Assembly: GCF_900169265.1 (NCBI RefSeq)
Contig: NZ_FXYX01000010.1
Span: 48,401-112,400 of the forward strand
Source: Brevibacterium iodinum ATCC 49514
GTDB lineage: Bacteria > Actinomycetota > Actinomycetes > Actinomycetales > Brevibacteriaceae
Reading direction: 5' to 3'
DNA: 64,000 bases
Made by a program: the position numbers and the translations under genes. This document shows positions 34,030 to 41,684 of the stretch, in pieces. The notes beneath the pieces were generated by a model. That model worked only from the letters and a program-made list of their open reading frames with translations. It made no database searches and had not been told where the DNA came from. Within the stretch, counting starts at the first letter, position 1; every line of letters begins with the position of its first letter.

Positions 34030-34695
34030 CTACTTGTCTCTGCTCGTGCGGATGCGCTCGATGAGGTCATCGAGCGCATCGTCGAATTCGCGCTGCGTAT
34101 GGTCTTCCCTCAGAAGATCCTGGAGACGCTGGACCGTCGGGTACTGCCCCAGATCCGTCTCCGATGACGCTTCACCGTCTTCGTCCCCGATGGCTTCCGG
34201 GGTCAGAGAGGCGGCATGGAGGAGGAGCGCTCCGACGAGGAAGCTCGTGAATGACTTGTACGCAGCCACGGCGTCCCTGTCAGAGAAGCCGAAGCGCTGC
34301 AGCGACGACAGGAATTCCTCGACCCAGCGCACGCTGCGCAGCGGCGGTCGAAGCCAGGGAGCCGCGGGCGGTTGAGTGGCGATGAGCGGGAAGATCCGCG
34401 GGTGGCCGATGGCGAGCTTGCGCGTGGCATTGGCCACTCGCTGCAGGTACTCTTCCCAGGAGTGAGCGTCCTCGGTCATGAGTTCGTCGTCGAAGAGACC
34501 GTCGATGAGCTCGTCGACCATGGCTTCGAGAAGATCCGCACGTCCGGAAATGTGGCGATACAGCGCCATGGCCTCTACTCCCAATACCGTTCCGAGGCGG
34601 CGCATCGTGAGCTCGCCGAGACCGCAGGCATCAACGAAGGCGATAGCTGATTCCACGATCTGGCTCCGGTCGAGTCGCTGCTGAACCACTTGCAC
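34030..34695 (-). CDS. TetR-family regulator with TetR_C-type ligand domain
   Basis: This regulator has 221 residues. The DNA-binding domain is RSQIVESAIAFVDACGLGELTMRRLGTVLGVEAMALYRHISGRADLLE, where ALYRHIxxRADLL is the form typical of TetR(B)-like repressors. The C-terminal domain includes WEEYLQRVANATRKLAIGHPRIFPLIATQPP, which also matches the TetR_C class. It stands alone, with the csbD gene divergent 334 bp away. Two TTACnnnGTAA palindromes lie in that gap, one near each gene. Confidence 0.9.
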   Translation of the reverse strand: MQVVQQRLDRSQIVESAIAFVDACGLGELTMRRLGTVLGVEAMALYRHISGRADLLEAMVDELIDGLFDDELMTEDAHSWEEYLQRVANATRKLAIGHPRIFPLIATQPPAAPWLRPPLRSVRWVEEFLSSLQRFGFSDRDAVAAYKSFTSFLVGALLLHAASLTPEAIGDEDGEASSETDLGQYPTVQRLQDLLREDHTQREFDDALDDLIERIRTSRDK

Positions 34696-34791
34696 CCTCT
34701 TTCCCTCGTCTGAGAAGTCGCGGCTGGGGAGGCGTCTTGCGACATTCTACGCGTTGCACCTGACGAAGCGAGAGGTATTTCCGAAGGACGA

Positions 34792-34802
34792 TTACAGTGT
34801 AA
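34792..34802. promoter_or_regulatory. TTACAGTGTAA palindrome upstream of TetR gene
   Basis: A perfect TTAC-AGT-GTAA palindrome, followed by ACAT, about 97 bp before the TetR start. The same TTACnnnGTAA-ACAT pattern recurs at 34959, so both may be operators for the TetR-family protein. Only the repetition and placement support this. Confidence 0.4.
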
Positions 34803-34958
34803 ACATCTCATGAATGAATAAGCTATCACCCTACGCTGACCTCGCCGCACAAGGGTAAGCCCTCAAACCTCAGGTACTGCCGAAGCGGCACCGCAGAGTT
34901 CTGATGCGTCCGAGTCGCCCGATCTGTTGCGGAGCGAAAGCCCGGTCTGCTAGGTTGA

Positions 34959-34969
34959 TTACGCCGTAA
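34959..34969. promoter_or_regulatory. TTACGCCGTAA palindrome upstream of csbD
   Basis: Second copy of the TTACnnnGTAAACAT pattern, 60 bp upstream of the csbD-like gene. It falls where the csbD promoter is expected. Confidence 0.4.
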
Positions 34970-35028
34970 ACATGAATAGCGCTCGACAGAGCAGTACGTC
35001 CACACCGATCTCTACGAAAGGACGAATC

Positions 35029-35244
35029 ATGGATTCTCACGACAAGACCGACAAGGTCTCTGACAAGGCTGAAGAGCTCAAGGGCAAAGCGAAGACCGCT
35101 GCAGGCAAGGTCACCGACGACAAAGGCCTCGAAGCCGAAGGCAGGACGGACGCGGCCAAGGGCAAGATCAAGCAGGTCGGCGACGACACCAAGGACTCGC
35201 TGAAGGGCGTCAAGGACTCGCTCAAGGACTCACCGGAGGACTGA
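35029..35244 (+). CDS. CsbD-family stress protein
   Basis: This is a tiny, highly charged protein of 71 residues with the CsbD pattern of repeated amphipathic Lys/Glu/Asp helices: KVSDKAEELKGKAKTAAGKV, then GLEAEGRTDAAKGKIKQVGD. CsbD proteins are abundant under general stress in many bacteria, but their activity is unknown. ATG 35029 follows GAAAGGA; the frame open from 34972 has no ribosome site. A strong terminator follows at once, so it is a single-gene unit. otsA downstream fits a shared osmotic-stress theme. Confidence 0.92.
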   Translation: MDSHDKTDKVSDKAEELKGKAKTAAGKVTDDKGLEAEGRTDAAKGKIKQVGDDTKDSLKGVKDSLKDSPED

Positions 35245-35257
35245 GGGACGCGGCTGG

Positions 35258-35286
35258 AGGGCGGAGGCATTGTCCGCCTCCGCCCT
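35258..35286 (+). terminator. Terminator hairpin after csbD
   Basis: AGGGCGGAGGC (35258-35268) pairs perfectly with GCCTCCGCCCT (35276-35286) around a 7-nt loop, 14 bp after the csbD stop. Confidence 0.7.
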
Positions 35287-35366
35287 TCGGCCATGCTTTC
35301 AGATCTCATGCCCCAGAAGTCGGCGTGCCGGTACGATCCGTCCCGGCGGCACGAGAAGAAGAGAAG

Positions 35367-36773
35367 ATGATGGGAACTGACCGCCATGCTTTCGTCGTGG
35401 TAGCCAATCGCCTCCCCGTCGACCGCATCGACGGGGCGTGGGAAGCCTCGCCCGGCGGGCTGGTCTCAGCCGTGGCTCCCGTGGTGCGCGAGCAAGCCGG
35501 AGCCTGGGTCGGCTGGGCGAACACACATGACGACAGCCTCGAGCCCTTCGACTTCGACGGGATGAGCCTCGTCCCCGTCTCGCTCAGCCATGACGAACAT
35601 CAGCAGTACTATGAGGGATTCTGCAACGCTACTCTATGGCCGCTGCACCACGACCTCATCGTCGCGCCGCAGTACCACCGCTCATGGTGGCGGGCCTATC
35701 GGGAAGTCAACGCCCGATTCGCACAGGCCGCGGTCGAGGCCGCCGAGACTGGGGCGACAGTCTGGGTACACGATTACCACCTCCAGCTCGTACCGGCGAT
35801 GATCCGCGCTCAACGACCGGACATCCGGATCGGATACTTCTGCCATATTCCGTTCCCTCCCGTCGAGCAGATGGCCCAGCTGCCCTGGCGTGACGAGATC
35901 CTCCGCGGCCTGCTCGGGGCCGATGTCATCGGTCTCCAGCGAGAGGCCGATGCCGCTAAGGCCCGCCAGGCTATGCAGAAGCTGCTGGGCATGGATCCCG
36001 AGGAACTTCGCGGCCGCGTCGGCTCGTACCCGATCTCGATCGACGTCGAGGAGATCCGGGCCGCGACCGAATCCCCGGCGGTACAGGAGATGGCCCGATG
36101 CTTTCGCCGTGACCTGGGCGACCCCGCCACCCTCATGATCGGGGTGGATCGCCTCGACTATTCGAAGGGAATCCTGCACCGGCTGTGGGCTTTCGAGGAG
36201 CTGATCGACGACGGACTGCTCGATGCGCAGGGAACCTGTCTCGCGCAGATCGCAGTCCCCTCTCGCGAAGGCGTGCGCGCCTACCAGGACCTGCGCGACG
36301 AGGTCGAACATACGGTCGGGCGCATCAATGGGAGGTTCTCCACTCTCGGCGGCGATGTCATCCACTACTCCCACCACTCACATTCGACAGAGGAAGCCGT
36401 CGCCCTGTACCTGGCCGCCGACATCCTGCTCGTCACCTCCCTGCGGGACGGGATGAACCTCGTGGCCAAAGAATTCGCCACTGCCCGCCGAGGCAGGGGC
36501 GGTGCACTCGTCCTCTCCAAATTCGCAGGAGCCGCCGAAGAACTCGACCAAGCCATCATCGTCAATCCCTATGATCGGGCCGGCCTGAAGGCGGCCATCC
36601 ATCACGCGGCCACGCTCAGCGAAGACGAGGCCCGGAGTCGCATGGATGCGATGGCCGACACTGTCGCCGCCTTCGACGTCCGCCGCTGGGCGCAAGCTTT
36701 CCTCCATGACCTGCGAGACCCAGCATCGGCGGCGGCTCTGTCGCCCAGCGACTGGTGGCACCGACCATTCTGA
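35367..36773 (+). CDS. otsA: Trehalose-6-phosphate synthase (GT20)
   Basis: This enzyme joins UDP- or GDP-glucose to glucose-6-phosphate, making trehalose-6-phosphate, an osmolyte and stress protectant precursor. It has 468 residues and GT-B fold signatures: VVANRLPVDR at the start, WVGWANTHDD in the first domain, VWVHDYHLQLVPAMIR, GYFCHIPFPPVEQM, the basic site IGVDRLDYSKGILHRLWAFE, and the donor-site segment TSLRDGMNLVAKEFATARR. Two adjacent ATG codons (35367, 35370) could start it. No otsB phosphatase gene lies next door, so the second step must come from elsewhere. Confidence 0.96.
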   Translation: MMGTDRHAFVVVANRLPVDRIDGAWEASPGGLVSAVAPVVREQAGAWVGWANTHDDSLEPFDFDGMSLVPVSLSHDEHQQYYEGFCNATLWPLHHDLIVAPQYHRSWWRAYREVNARFAQAAVEAAETGATVWVHDYHLQLVPAMIRAQRPDIRIGYFCHIPFPPVEQMAQLPWRDEILRGLLGADVIGLQREADAAKARQAMQKLLGMDPEELRGRVGSYPISIDVEEIRAATESPAVQEMARCFRRDLGDPATLMIGVDRLDYSKGILHRLWAFEELIDDGLLDAQGTCLAQIAVPSREGVRAYQDLRDEVEHTVGRINGRFSTLGGDVIHYSHHSHSTEEAVALYLAADILLVTSLRDGMNLVAKEFATARRGRGGALVLSKFAGAAEELDQAIIVNPYDRAGLKAAIHHAATLSEDEARSRMDAMADTVAAFDVRRWAQAFLHDLRDPASAAALSPSDWWHRPF

Positions 36774-36796
36774 CCGACCTACTCCAGGAGACCACT

Positions 36797-37102
36797 ATGT
36801 ACACGATGCTCAACAACCAGGAATCCTCGAAGTACGACCTCTACCTTCCCGGCAGACTCGTGGCCGCGCTCCATTACAAACTCGAGCCTGATGCCAATGA
36901 GGTCATGTTCATCTACTGCGAAGCTATCGAGCCTATGCAGGCGGATCAGCACCGCCGAGAGCTCATGCGGCGCGCTGTCGAAGACGCGAAGAGCCGACGC
37001 CTCAAGCTCACCATCACCTGCCCCATCGGCCTCAAGGCCCTCGAGCAGCGGGCACCGCGTGCCGATGCCGATCACCAGCACGCGGAGGAGCCGCAGGCCT
37101 GA
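36797..37102 (+). CDS. Small GNAT-like protein (COG2388/YidJ type)
   Basis: This protein has 101 residues. The order of elements follows the minimal GNAT_acetyltr_2 fold: LPGRLVAALHYKLEPDANEVMFIYCEAIEP, then a helix with RRELMRRAVEDAKSRRLKLTITCPIGLKAL. The usual acetyl-CoA pyrophosphate loop (GxGxG/A) is not obvious, since MQADQHRRELMRRAVED stands at that place, so activity is doubtful. ATG 36797 follows CAGGAGACC, 23 bp after otsA, so it is likely co-transcribed with it. Its role is unknown. Confidence 0.6.
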   Translation: MYTMLNNQESSKYDLYLPGRLVAALHYKLEPDANEVMFIYCEAIEPMQADQHRRELMRRAVEDAKSRRLKLTITCPIGLKALEQRAPRADADHQHAEEPQA

Positions 37103-37311
37103 CTCTCGCCGGCCCGACCTTCGCCGACCCGTCCTCCCTGGCCATACTCCTGCCTCGGCGCGTCTCACTCCTCCTGTGAACACTATGAACGCAACCGAGA
37201 CACCGATCACATCGGCTGGCACAGTTGTCGGGTACATCACCACCGCGGCCAGCAGTCGCGCGCAATCCCATCCACCGACGGGTGAGGTTGCGAACAGCAT
37301 TTGGAGGAATC

Positions 37312-38718
37312 ATGGCAATGTCGCCACAGCAGAAGGGCGGCTCCTTCGACAAGGGGATCGCCGCCGCAGCGAACGCTCCTGAACCGGGCGCCCCGCAGCG
37401 GAAGAAGGATCGCACCCACTGGCTCTACATCATGGTCATCGTCGCCGTGTTCGCCGGTGCGGCCATCGGGCTCATCGCCCCGGAGGCGGGAATCGCACTC
37501 GAACCGCTGGGCAAGGCCTTCGTCGCGCTCATCAAGATGATCATCGCCCCGGTCATCTTCTGCACCATCGTCCTCGGCGTCGGCTCCGTGGCGAAGGCGG
37601 CCACCGTCGGTAAGGTCGGCGGACTCGCCCTCGTCTACTTCCTGGTCATGGCGACCTTCGCCCTGGTCATCGGCCTCGTCGTCGGCAACTTCATCCACCC
37701 CGGCGACGGACTCCACCTCCAGCCGTACGAGGAAGCCTCCGGCGGTGAGGAAGGCGGCATGGTCGGCTTCCTCATGAGCCTCATCCCCGGTGACATCCCG
37801 GTCCTGCCGACCCTCGTGCTCGCACTCCTCGTCGGCTTCGCCCTGCAGTCGATGGGCAAGGCCGGCGAGCCCGTGCTCACCGGAATCAAGCACATCCAGG
37901 CTGTGGTCTTCAAGCTCATGATGATGATCATGTGGGCCGCTCCGGTCGGTGCCTTCGGTGCGATCGCCGCGGTCGTCGGCAAGACCGGCTGGGCCGCGAT
38001 CGGTGCGATGGCGACCCTCATGGGCGCCTTCTACCTCACCTGTGCACTGTTCATCGTCATCGTCCTCGGCGGTCTGCTCAAGATCGTCACCGGCCTGAAC
38101 ATCTTCCTGCTGCTGAAGTACCTGGCCCGTGAGTTCCTGCTCATCTTCTCCACCTCGTCGTCCGAGTCGGCCCTGCCGCGCCTGATCGCGAAGATGGAGC
38201 ACGCCGGTGTCTCGAAGCCGGTCGTCGGCATCACCGTGCCCACCGGCTACTCGTTCAACCTCGACGGCACCGCCATCTACCTGACTATGGCCTCGCTGTT
38301 CGTGTCCTCGGCCATGGGCATGCCGATGTCGATTCCCGAGCAGATCTCGCTGCTCGTGTTCATGATCATCGCGTCGAAGGGCGCCGCCGGAGTCACCGGT
38401 GCGGGCCTGGCCACCCTGGCCGCGGGTCTGCAGTCGCACCGTCCCGAGCTGCTCGACGGCATGGGCGTCATCGTCGGCATCGACAAGTTCATGTCCGAGT
38501 GCCGTGCGCTGACGAACTTCACCGGCAACGCCGTGGCCACGCTGCTCATCGGCAAGTGGATCGGCGAGATCGACATGGACCAGGCCCGCGCCACCCTGTC
38601 GGGTGAGAACCCCTTCGATGAGCTCTCGCTCGAACCGGATGCTCACGGTGCGCCCGCGGAGTCGTCAGCCCCGGCTGCTCGCGCCGAAGGCGAAAAGGAG
38701 AAGGTCGCCGTCAGCTGA
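37312..38718 (+). CDS. dctA: C4-dicarboxylate:cation symporter (DAACS family)
   Basis: This is a membrane carrier of 468 residues for succinate, fumarate and malate. Family marks are KAFVALIKMIIAPVIFCTIVLGVGS, the serine-rich reentrant loop IFSTSSSESALPRLI, the ion-site TVPTGYSFNLDGTAIYLTMASLFVS, IASKGAAGVTGAGLATLAA and the final DKFMSECRALTNFTGNAVAT. ATG 37312 follows GGAGGA. It is a single gene with a long hairpin behind it. Uptake of C4 acids feeds the malic enzyme and the TCA cycle. The CitAB-type sensor pair at 31-33 kb is a likely controller. Confidence 0.95.
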   Translation: MAMSPQQKGGSFDKGIAAAANAPEPGAPQRKKDRTHWLYIMVIVAVFAGAAIGLIAPEAGIALEPLGKAFVALIKMIIAPVIFCTIVLGVGSVAKAATVGKVGGLALVYFLVMATFALVIGLVVGNFIHPGDGLHLQPYEEASGGEEGGMVGFLMSLIPGDIPVLPTLVLALLVGFALQSMGKAGEPVLTGIKHIQAVVFKLMMMIMWAAPVGAFGAIAAVVGKTGWAAIGAMATLMGAFYLTCALFIVIVLGGLLKIVTGLNIFLLLKYLAREFLLIFSTSSSESALPRLIAKMEHAGVSKPVVGITVPTGYSFNLDGTAIYLTMASLFVSSAMGMPMSIPEQISLLVFMIIASKGAAGVTGAGLATLAAGLQSHRPELLDGMGVIVGIDKFMSECRALTNFTGNAVATLLIGKWIGEIDMDQARATLSGENPFDELSLEPDAHGAPAESSAPAARAEGEKEKVAVS

Positions 38719-38732
38719 CCTTCGGACAGCCC

Positions 38733-38794
38733 CGAAACACCACCACGGGTGCCGTCGTCCTCATCGTGAGGATGCCGGCACCCGTGGTGTTTCG
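38733..38794 (+). terminator. Long hairpin after dctA
   Basis: CGAAACACC-acc-ACGGGTGCCG pairs with CGGCACCCGTGGTGTTTCG across a 21-nt loop that itself can fold (GTCCTCATCGTGAGGATGC). The stem is 19 bp with a 3-nt bulge, 14 bp after the stop codon. Confidence 0.7.
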
Positions 38795-38880
38795 TCTCCC
38801 CTCGCCGAGGCGCCTGTGTAGTCGGGACAGCTGTGCAGTCGGGACGCCATCTCCAGGTCCACTTCGGCCACGAAACGCAG

Positions 38881-39834
38881 TCAATCGGCAGATTCTCGAG
38901 CCATTTCGATCACCGTGGCCGCAATGTCCTCCGGATGCGATTCCGGCAGCCAGTGGGAGGCCCCTTCAAGCGGGACGAAACGATAAGGACCCTCGACGTA
39001 GCGAGCGCTGAGCTCTGCGGTTGCGCGGGAAAAGGCAATATCCTCGCTGCCCCAGATGAAGCTCGTGGGCACCGTGATGGGAGTGCTCGGCGTCCGATCG
39101 CTGCCGTCCATCGCTTGGTAGTACTTGAGCACGGACAGAAAAGCCCCTGGCTCACTGAATCGAGCAACATAGGAGGCTGCGAGGTCGTCGGGGACGGCTC
39201 CGCCGTAGAGATCGACCAGTCTCTTCCCGTCATCGCGCAGCAACGTTCGAGCCACTCCTTCCGGGTGGTCTTGGATCGACCGCATATAGCCCATGCGTTC
39301 GTACTGGTCGTCGTCCGTCTTCAGCTGTTTACCCAGTGCTCTGGGATGTGGAGTCGACACGATGGTGCAGGTGTGCAGGCGCTGCGGGTGGTTCGCGGCA
39401 AAGGGCCAAGCGACCAGCCCGCCCCAATCATGACCGACGAGGTGGAATCGTTCGAGCCCCGCCGCGCGGGAGACGTCGTCAAGGTCGGCGACCAGGCGCG
39501 CAATTGCGTACTCCCCCACCGATTCGGGGCGCACTCCTGGCGAATATCCTCGTTGGTCATAGGCGAACACCCCCATCCCCTGTGCGAGGAGCAGGTCAGC
39601 AGTCCTCTCCCAGCAGGAAGCGTATTCCGGCCACCCGTGCAGAAGGATCGCCTCACCGAGGTCGGGTTCCGGGTGCGTCGGCGTCGCCCGGAAAGCGGCG
39701 AACTCCCCTTGGTCGGTGGTCACCGTCAGCGCCTCGGCGTCGGCGGTCTCCGGCAGCTCTGCCAAGCGCGCGGCCACCGAGGCGTTGTCGAACGGGGCAC
39801 CGCTGAAGGGCTGGGAAGTCGTTGATGCTGTCAT
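38881..39834 (-). CDS. Alpha/beta hydrolase, epoxide-hydrolase/dehalogenase-like
   Basis: This hydrolase has 317 residues. The oxyanion motif is ILLHGWPEYASCWE (HGxP), and the nucleophile elbow is LVGHDWGGLVAW, with Asp instead of Ser, as in epoxide hydrolases and haloalkane dehalogenases. The catalytic His is in GASHWLPESHP. The acid partner is probably in FIWGSEDIAFSRATAEL. It ends a run of minus-strand catabolic genes, 92 bp after the TetR gene, so it may share that regulon. Epoxide, ester or lactone hydrolysis would all be compatible. Confidence 0.88.
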   Translation of the reverse strand: MTASTTSQPFSGAPFDNASVAARLAELPETADAEALTVTTDQGEFAAFRATPTHPEPDLGEAILLHGWPEYASCWERTADLLLAQGMGVFAYDQRGYSPGVRPESVGEYAIARLVADLDDVSRAAGLERFHLVGHDWGGLVAWPFAANHPQRLHTCTIVSTPHPRALGKQLKTDDDQYERMGYMRSIQDHPEGVARTLLRDDGKRLVDLYGGAVPDDLAASYVARFSEPGAFLSVLKYYQAMDGSDRTPSTPITVPTSFIWGSEDIAFSRATAELSARYVEGPYRFVPLEGASHWLPESHPEDIAATVIEMARESAD

Positions 39835-39926
39835 GGGTCAGCCTCCTCGTTGATTGAGATCCATTGATTCTCGGTCCCGGTCATTGGACACAGGTCAATG
39901 CTGAGCCCCCGGCGGCCCGGAGACTG

Positions 39927-40613
39927 CTATTTGCGACGTGAACCGTCAGTGGGGATGCCCAGCGCGTTGACCCACAGTTTGGTCGCGGTCTCCACGAGCA
40001 GTTCGTCGCTGCCCCAGTCCGGTTCCTCGACCGCATATTTGAAGTACGCCATCCGCCCGACCATCGCTGACAGCGCCCGGGCGGACATGAGGGGGTCGAG
40101 ACTCGGGTCGACATACTCTTCGTCCTGAAGCTTTCGGATCCACCGGCAGTTGCGTCTGGAGAAGGCCCGCGCCCGGTCGAGGCGCAGTCGACGGAAGTTC
40201 GCGTCGATCGCGGCGACCTGTTCGAGCAGGAGCATCAGCTTCGCGTTGCGCTTATACGACTCGATGTAGGCACGGTGTCCGGCTCGCAGCTGCTCGATGA
40301 CGGTACGCACTTCGTCGCCGCTGTGCGGCGGGCCCGGGTGGAGCATGTCCTCCTGGGCTTCGCTGAGCACAGCAGCGAAAGCCTGCTCCTTGCTGTCGAA
40401 GTAGGTGTAGAACGTGCCCGTGGAGCACTTGGCCTCTTTGGTGATGTCGGTCAGCCGGGAATCGATGAAGCCATCACGTTCGAACACGACTCGGGCGGCG
40501 GCGACCAGAGCCGCCCGAGTGCGGGTTCCCCTCGTGGTCGTCGGGAGATCGCGCAGGAGCGCGGTATCCACGAGCGTGGGGAGATCCTCAGCTGAGCCTT
40601 CGGTCGTCGACAT
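39927..40613 (-). CDS. TetR-family regulator in acyl-CoA catabolic cluster
   Basis: This regulator has 228 residues. The DNA-binding domain is TRAALVAAARVVFERDGFIDSRLTDITKEAKCSTGTFYTYFDSKEQ, in the FYxYFxSK form common among acyl-CoA-linked TetR proteins (KstR/FadR-like). The C-terminal domain is helical. It sits 48 bp behind the phosphotransferase gene and reads with the maoC-to-phosphotransferase operon. I infer that it controls that operon through the TGAAA...TTCA palindromes at 45358 and 48755, since no other regulator gene lies in the block. Confidence 0.9.
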   Translation of the reverse strand: MSTTEGSAEDLPTLVDTALLRDLPTTTRGTRTRAALVAAARVVFERDGFIDSRLTDITKEAKCSTGTFYTYFDSKEQAFAAVLSEAQEDMLHPGPPHSGDEVRTVIEQLRAGHRAYIESYKRNAKLMLLLEQVAAIDANFRRLRLDRARAFSRRNCRWIRKLQDEEYVDPSLDPLMSARALSAMVGRMAYFKYAVEEPDWGSDELLVETATKLWVNALGIPTDGSRRK

Positions 40614-40661
40614 GGCAGCCAATCCTACAATCCATTTCTCGGGCACGGGCAGAGTGCAAGC

Positions 40662-41684
40662 TCATGAGGTCAGCCCGCTCTCCCGCGCAACAGCCCATCC
40701 CTGATCGATGATCGCCTGGACGTCGCGGGCCGTGGGCACGCCGTGGGCAGCGGCGTTCGCAGGGTTGTCCGCGACGCGGCGACGGACGCCTTCGGCGATG
40801 ATCGCGATCTTCCACAGCCCCAGTGTGTGCCAGAAGCCGAGCGTTCGCTTGTTGCGACCCGAGACAGCCAGGTATTCGGCAGAGATCTCGTCGCGGGTCG
40901 GGAATCCGTCCACTGCAGTCGGGGCGCCGTCGGGCACCTCGCCGGCCTGCGTCCAATACGCCAAGGAGCTGCCCACATCGGCCAGCGGGTCACCCAGTGT
41001 CGCCAGTTCCCAATCGAGCACTGCTCGGATGTCACCGGTGGCGCTGTCGATGATGACGTTACGGATGTGGAAGTCACCATGGACCAGAGTGATCTCGCCA
41101 GGCTCAGGCAGGTGCTCGGTCAGCACCGTCGTGAGAGCGTCGAGATCGGGGCGGTCTTGGGTCCGGCTCTCCTCGAGTTGGCGGCTCCACCTCTTCAGCT
41201 GCCTCGGCGCATAGGGCTTCCGAGACGCCAGGTCGCCCAAGCCGACAGCGTCGATGTCGACGGCGTGGATCTTCGCCAGGGTCCGAGCGAGTTCGAGGCC
41301 GAGACGTCTGCGCGCCTCGGTGCTGAGCTTTCGGGCGGCCTCCTCGTCGTCGATGACGGTTCCCTCGACGTGTTCCATGATGACCACGGGGACATCGGCG
41401 ACTGCGGGATCCTCACAGACACCGAGGGTGGCTGGGACCGGCACTCCGGTTGCCTGGAGTGCGGAGATGATCCGATGCTCCCGGGCCACGTCATGGGCCG
41501 ACGCGAGGAGGTGCCCCAGCGGGGGACGACGGGCGATCCACGACCGCCCCGCCTCGTCGTCGATGCGGTAGGTGAGGTTCGACTGCCCCTGCCCCACACG
41601 GGCTCCGCGGAGCGAACCGGTCACCGGCTCGCCAGCGTCCCGTATCCATCTCGCCAGGCTCGGCAGATCGAGTTCGACGCTCAT
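40662..41684 (-). CDS. APH-type phosphotransferase paired with ACAD (LvaA/ACAD10-kinase-like)
   Basis: This is an aminoglycoside-phosphotransferase-fold kinase of 340 residues. Motifs are the nucleotide loop ARVGQGQSNLTYRIDDE, the Lys/Arg strand RSWIARRPP, Brenner's motif LVHGDFHIRNVIID with the catalytic Asp, and the metal-binding AVLDWELATLGDPLADVG. It overlaps the ACAD gene by 4 bp. This pairing occurs in bacterial LvaA/LvaC and, fused, in mammalian ACAD10/11, where the kinase phosphorylates the hydroxyl of 4-hydroxyacyl-CoA. The same substrate class is the best guess here. No gene for an LvaB-like small partner was found. Confidence 0.88.
   Translation of the reverse strand: MSVELDLPSLARWIRDAGEPVTGSLRGARVGQGQSNLTYRIDDEAGRSWIARRPPLGHLLASAHDVAREHRIISALQATGVPVPATLGVCEDPAVADVPVVIMEHVEGTVIDDEEAARKLSTEARRRLGLELARTLAKIHAVDIDAVGLGDLASRKPYAPRQLKRWSRQLEESRTQDRPDLDALTTVLTEHLPEPGEITLVHGDFHIRNVIIDSATGDIRAVLDWELATLGDPLADVGSSLAYWTQAGEVPDGAPTAVDGFPTRDEISAEYLAVSGRNKRTLGFWHTLGLWKIAIIAEGVRRRVADNPANAAAHGVPTARDVQAIIDQGWAVARESGLTS

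Noticed and set aside
37237..38646. 469-residue minus-strand open frame opposite dctA
   Set aside because: It is antisense to a clear DAACS transporter and is a His/Asp/Glu/Arg-rich shadow with no domain.
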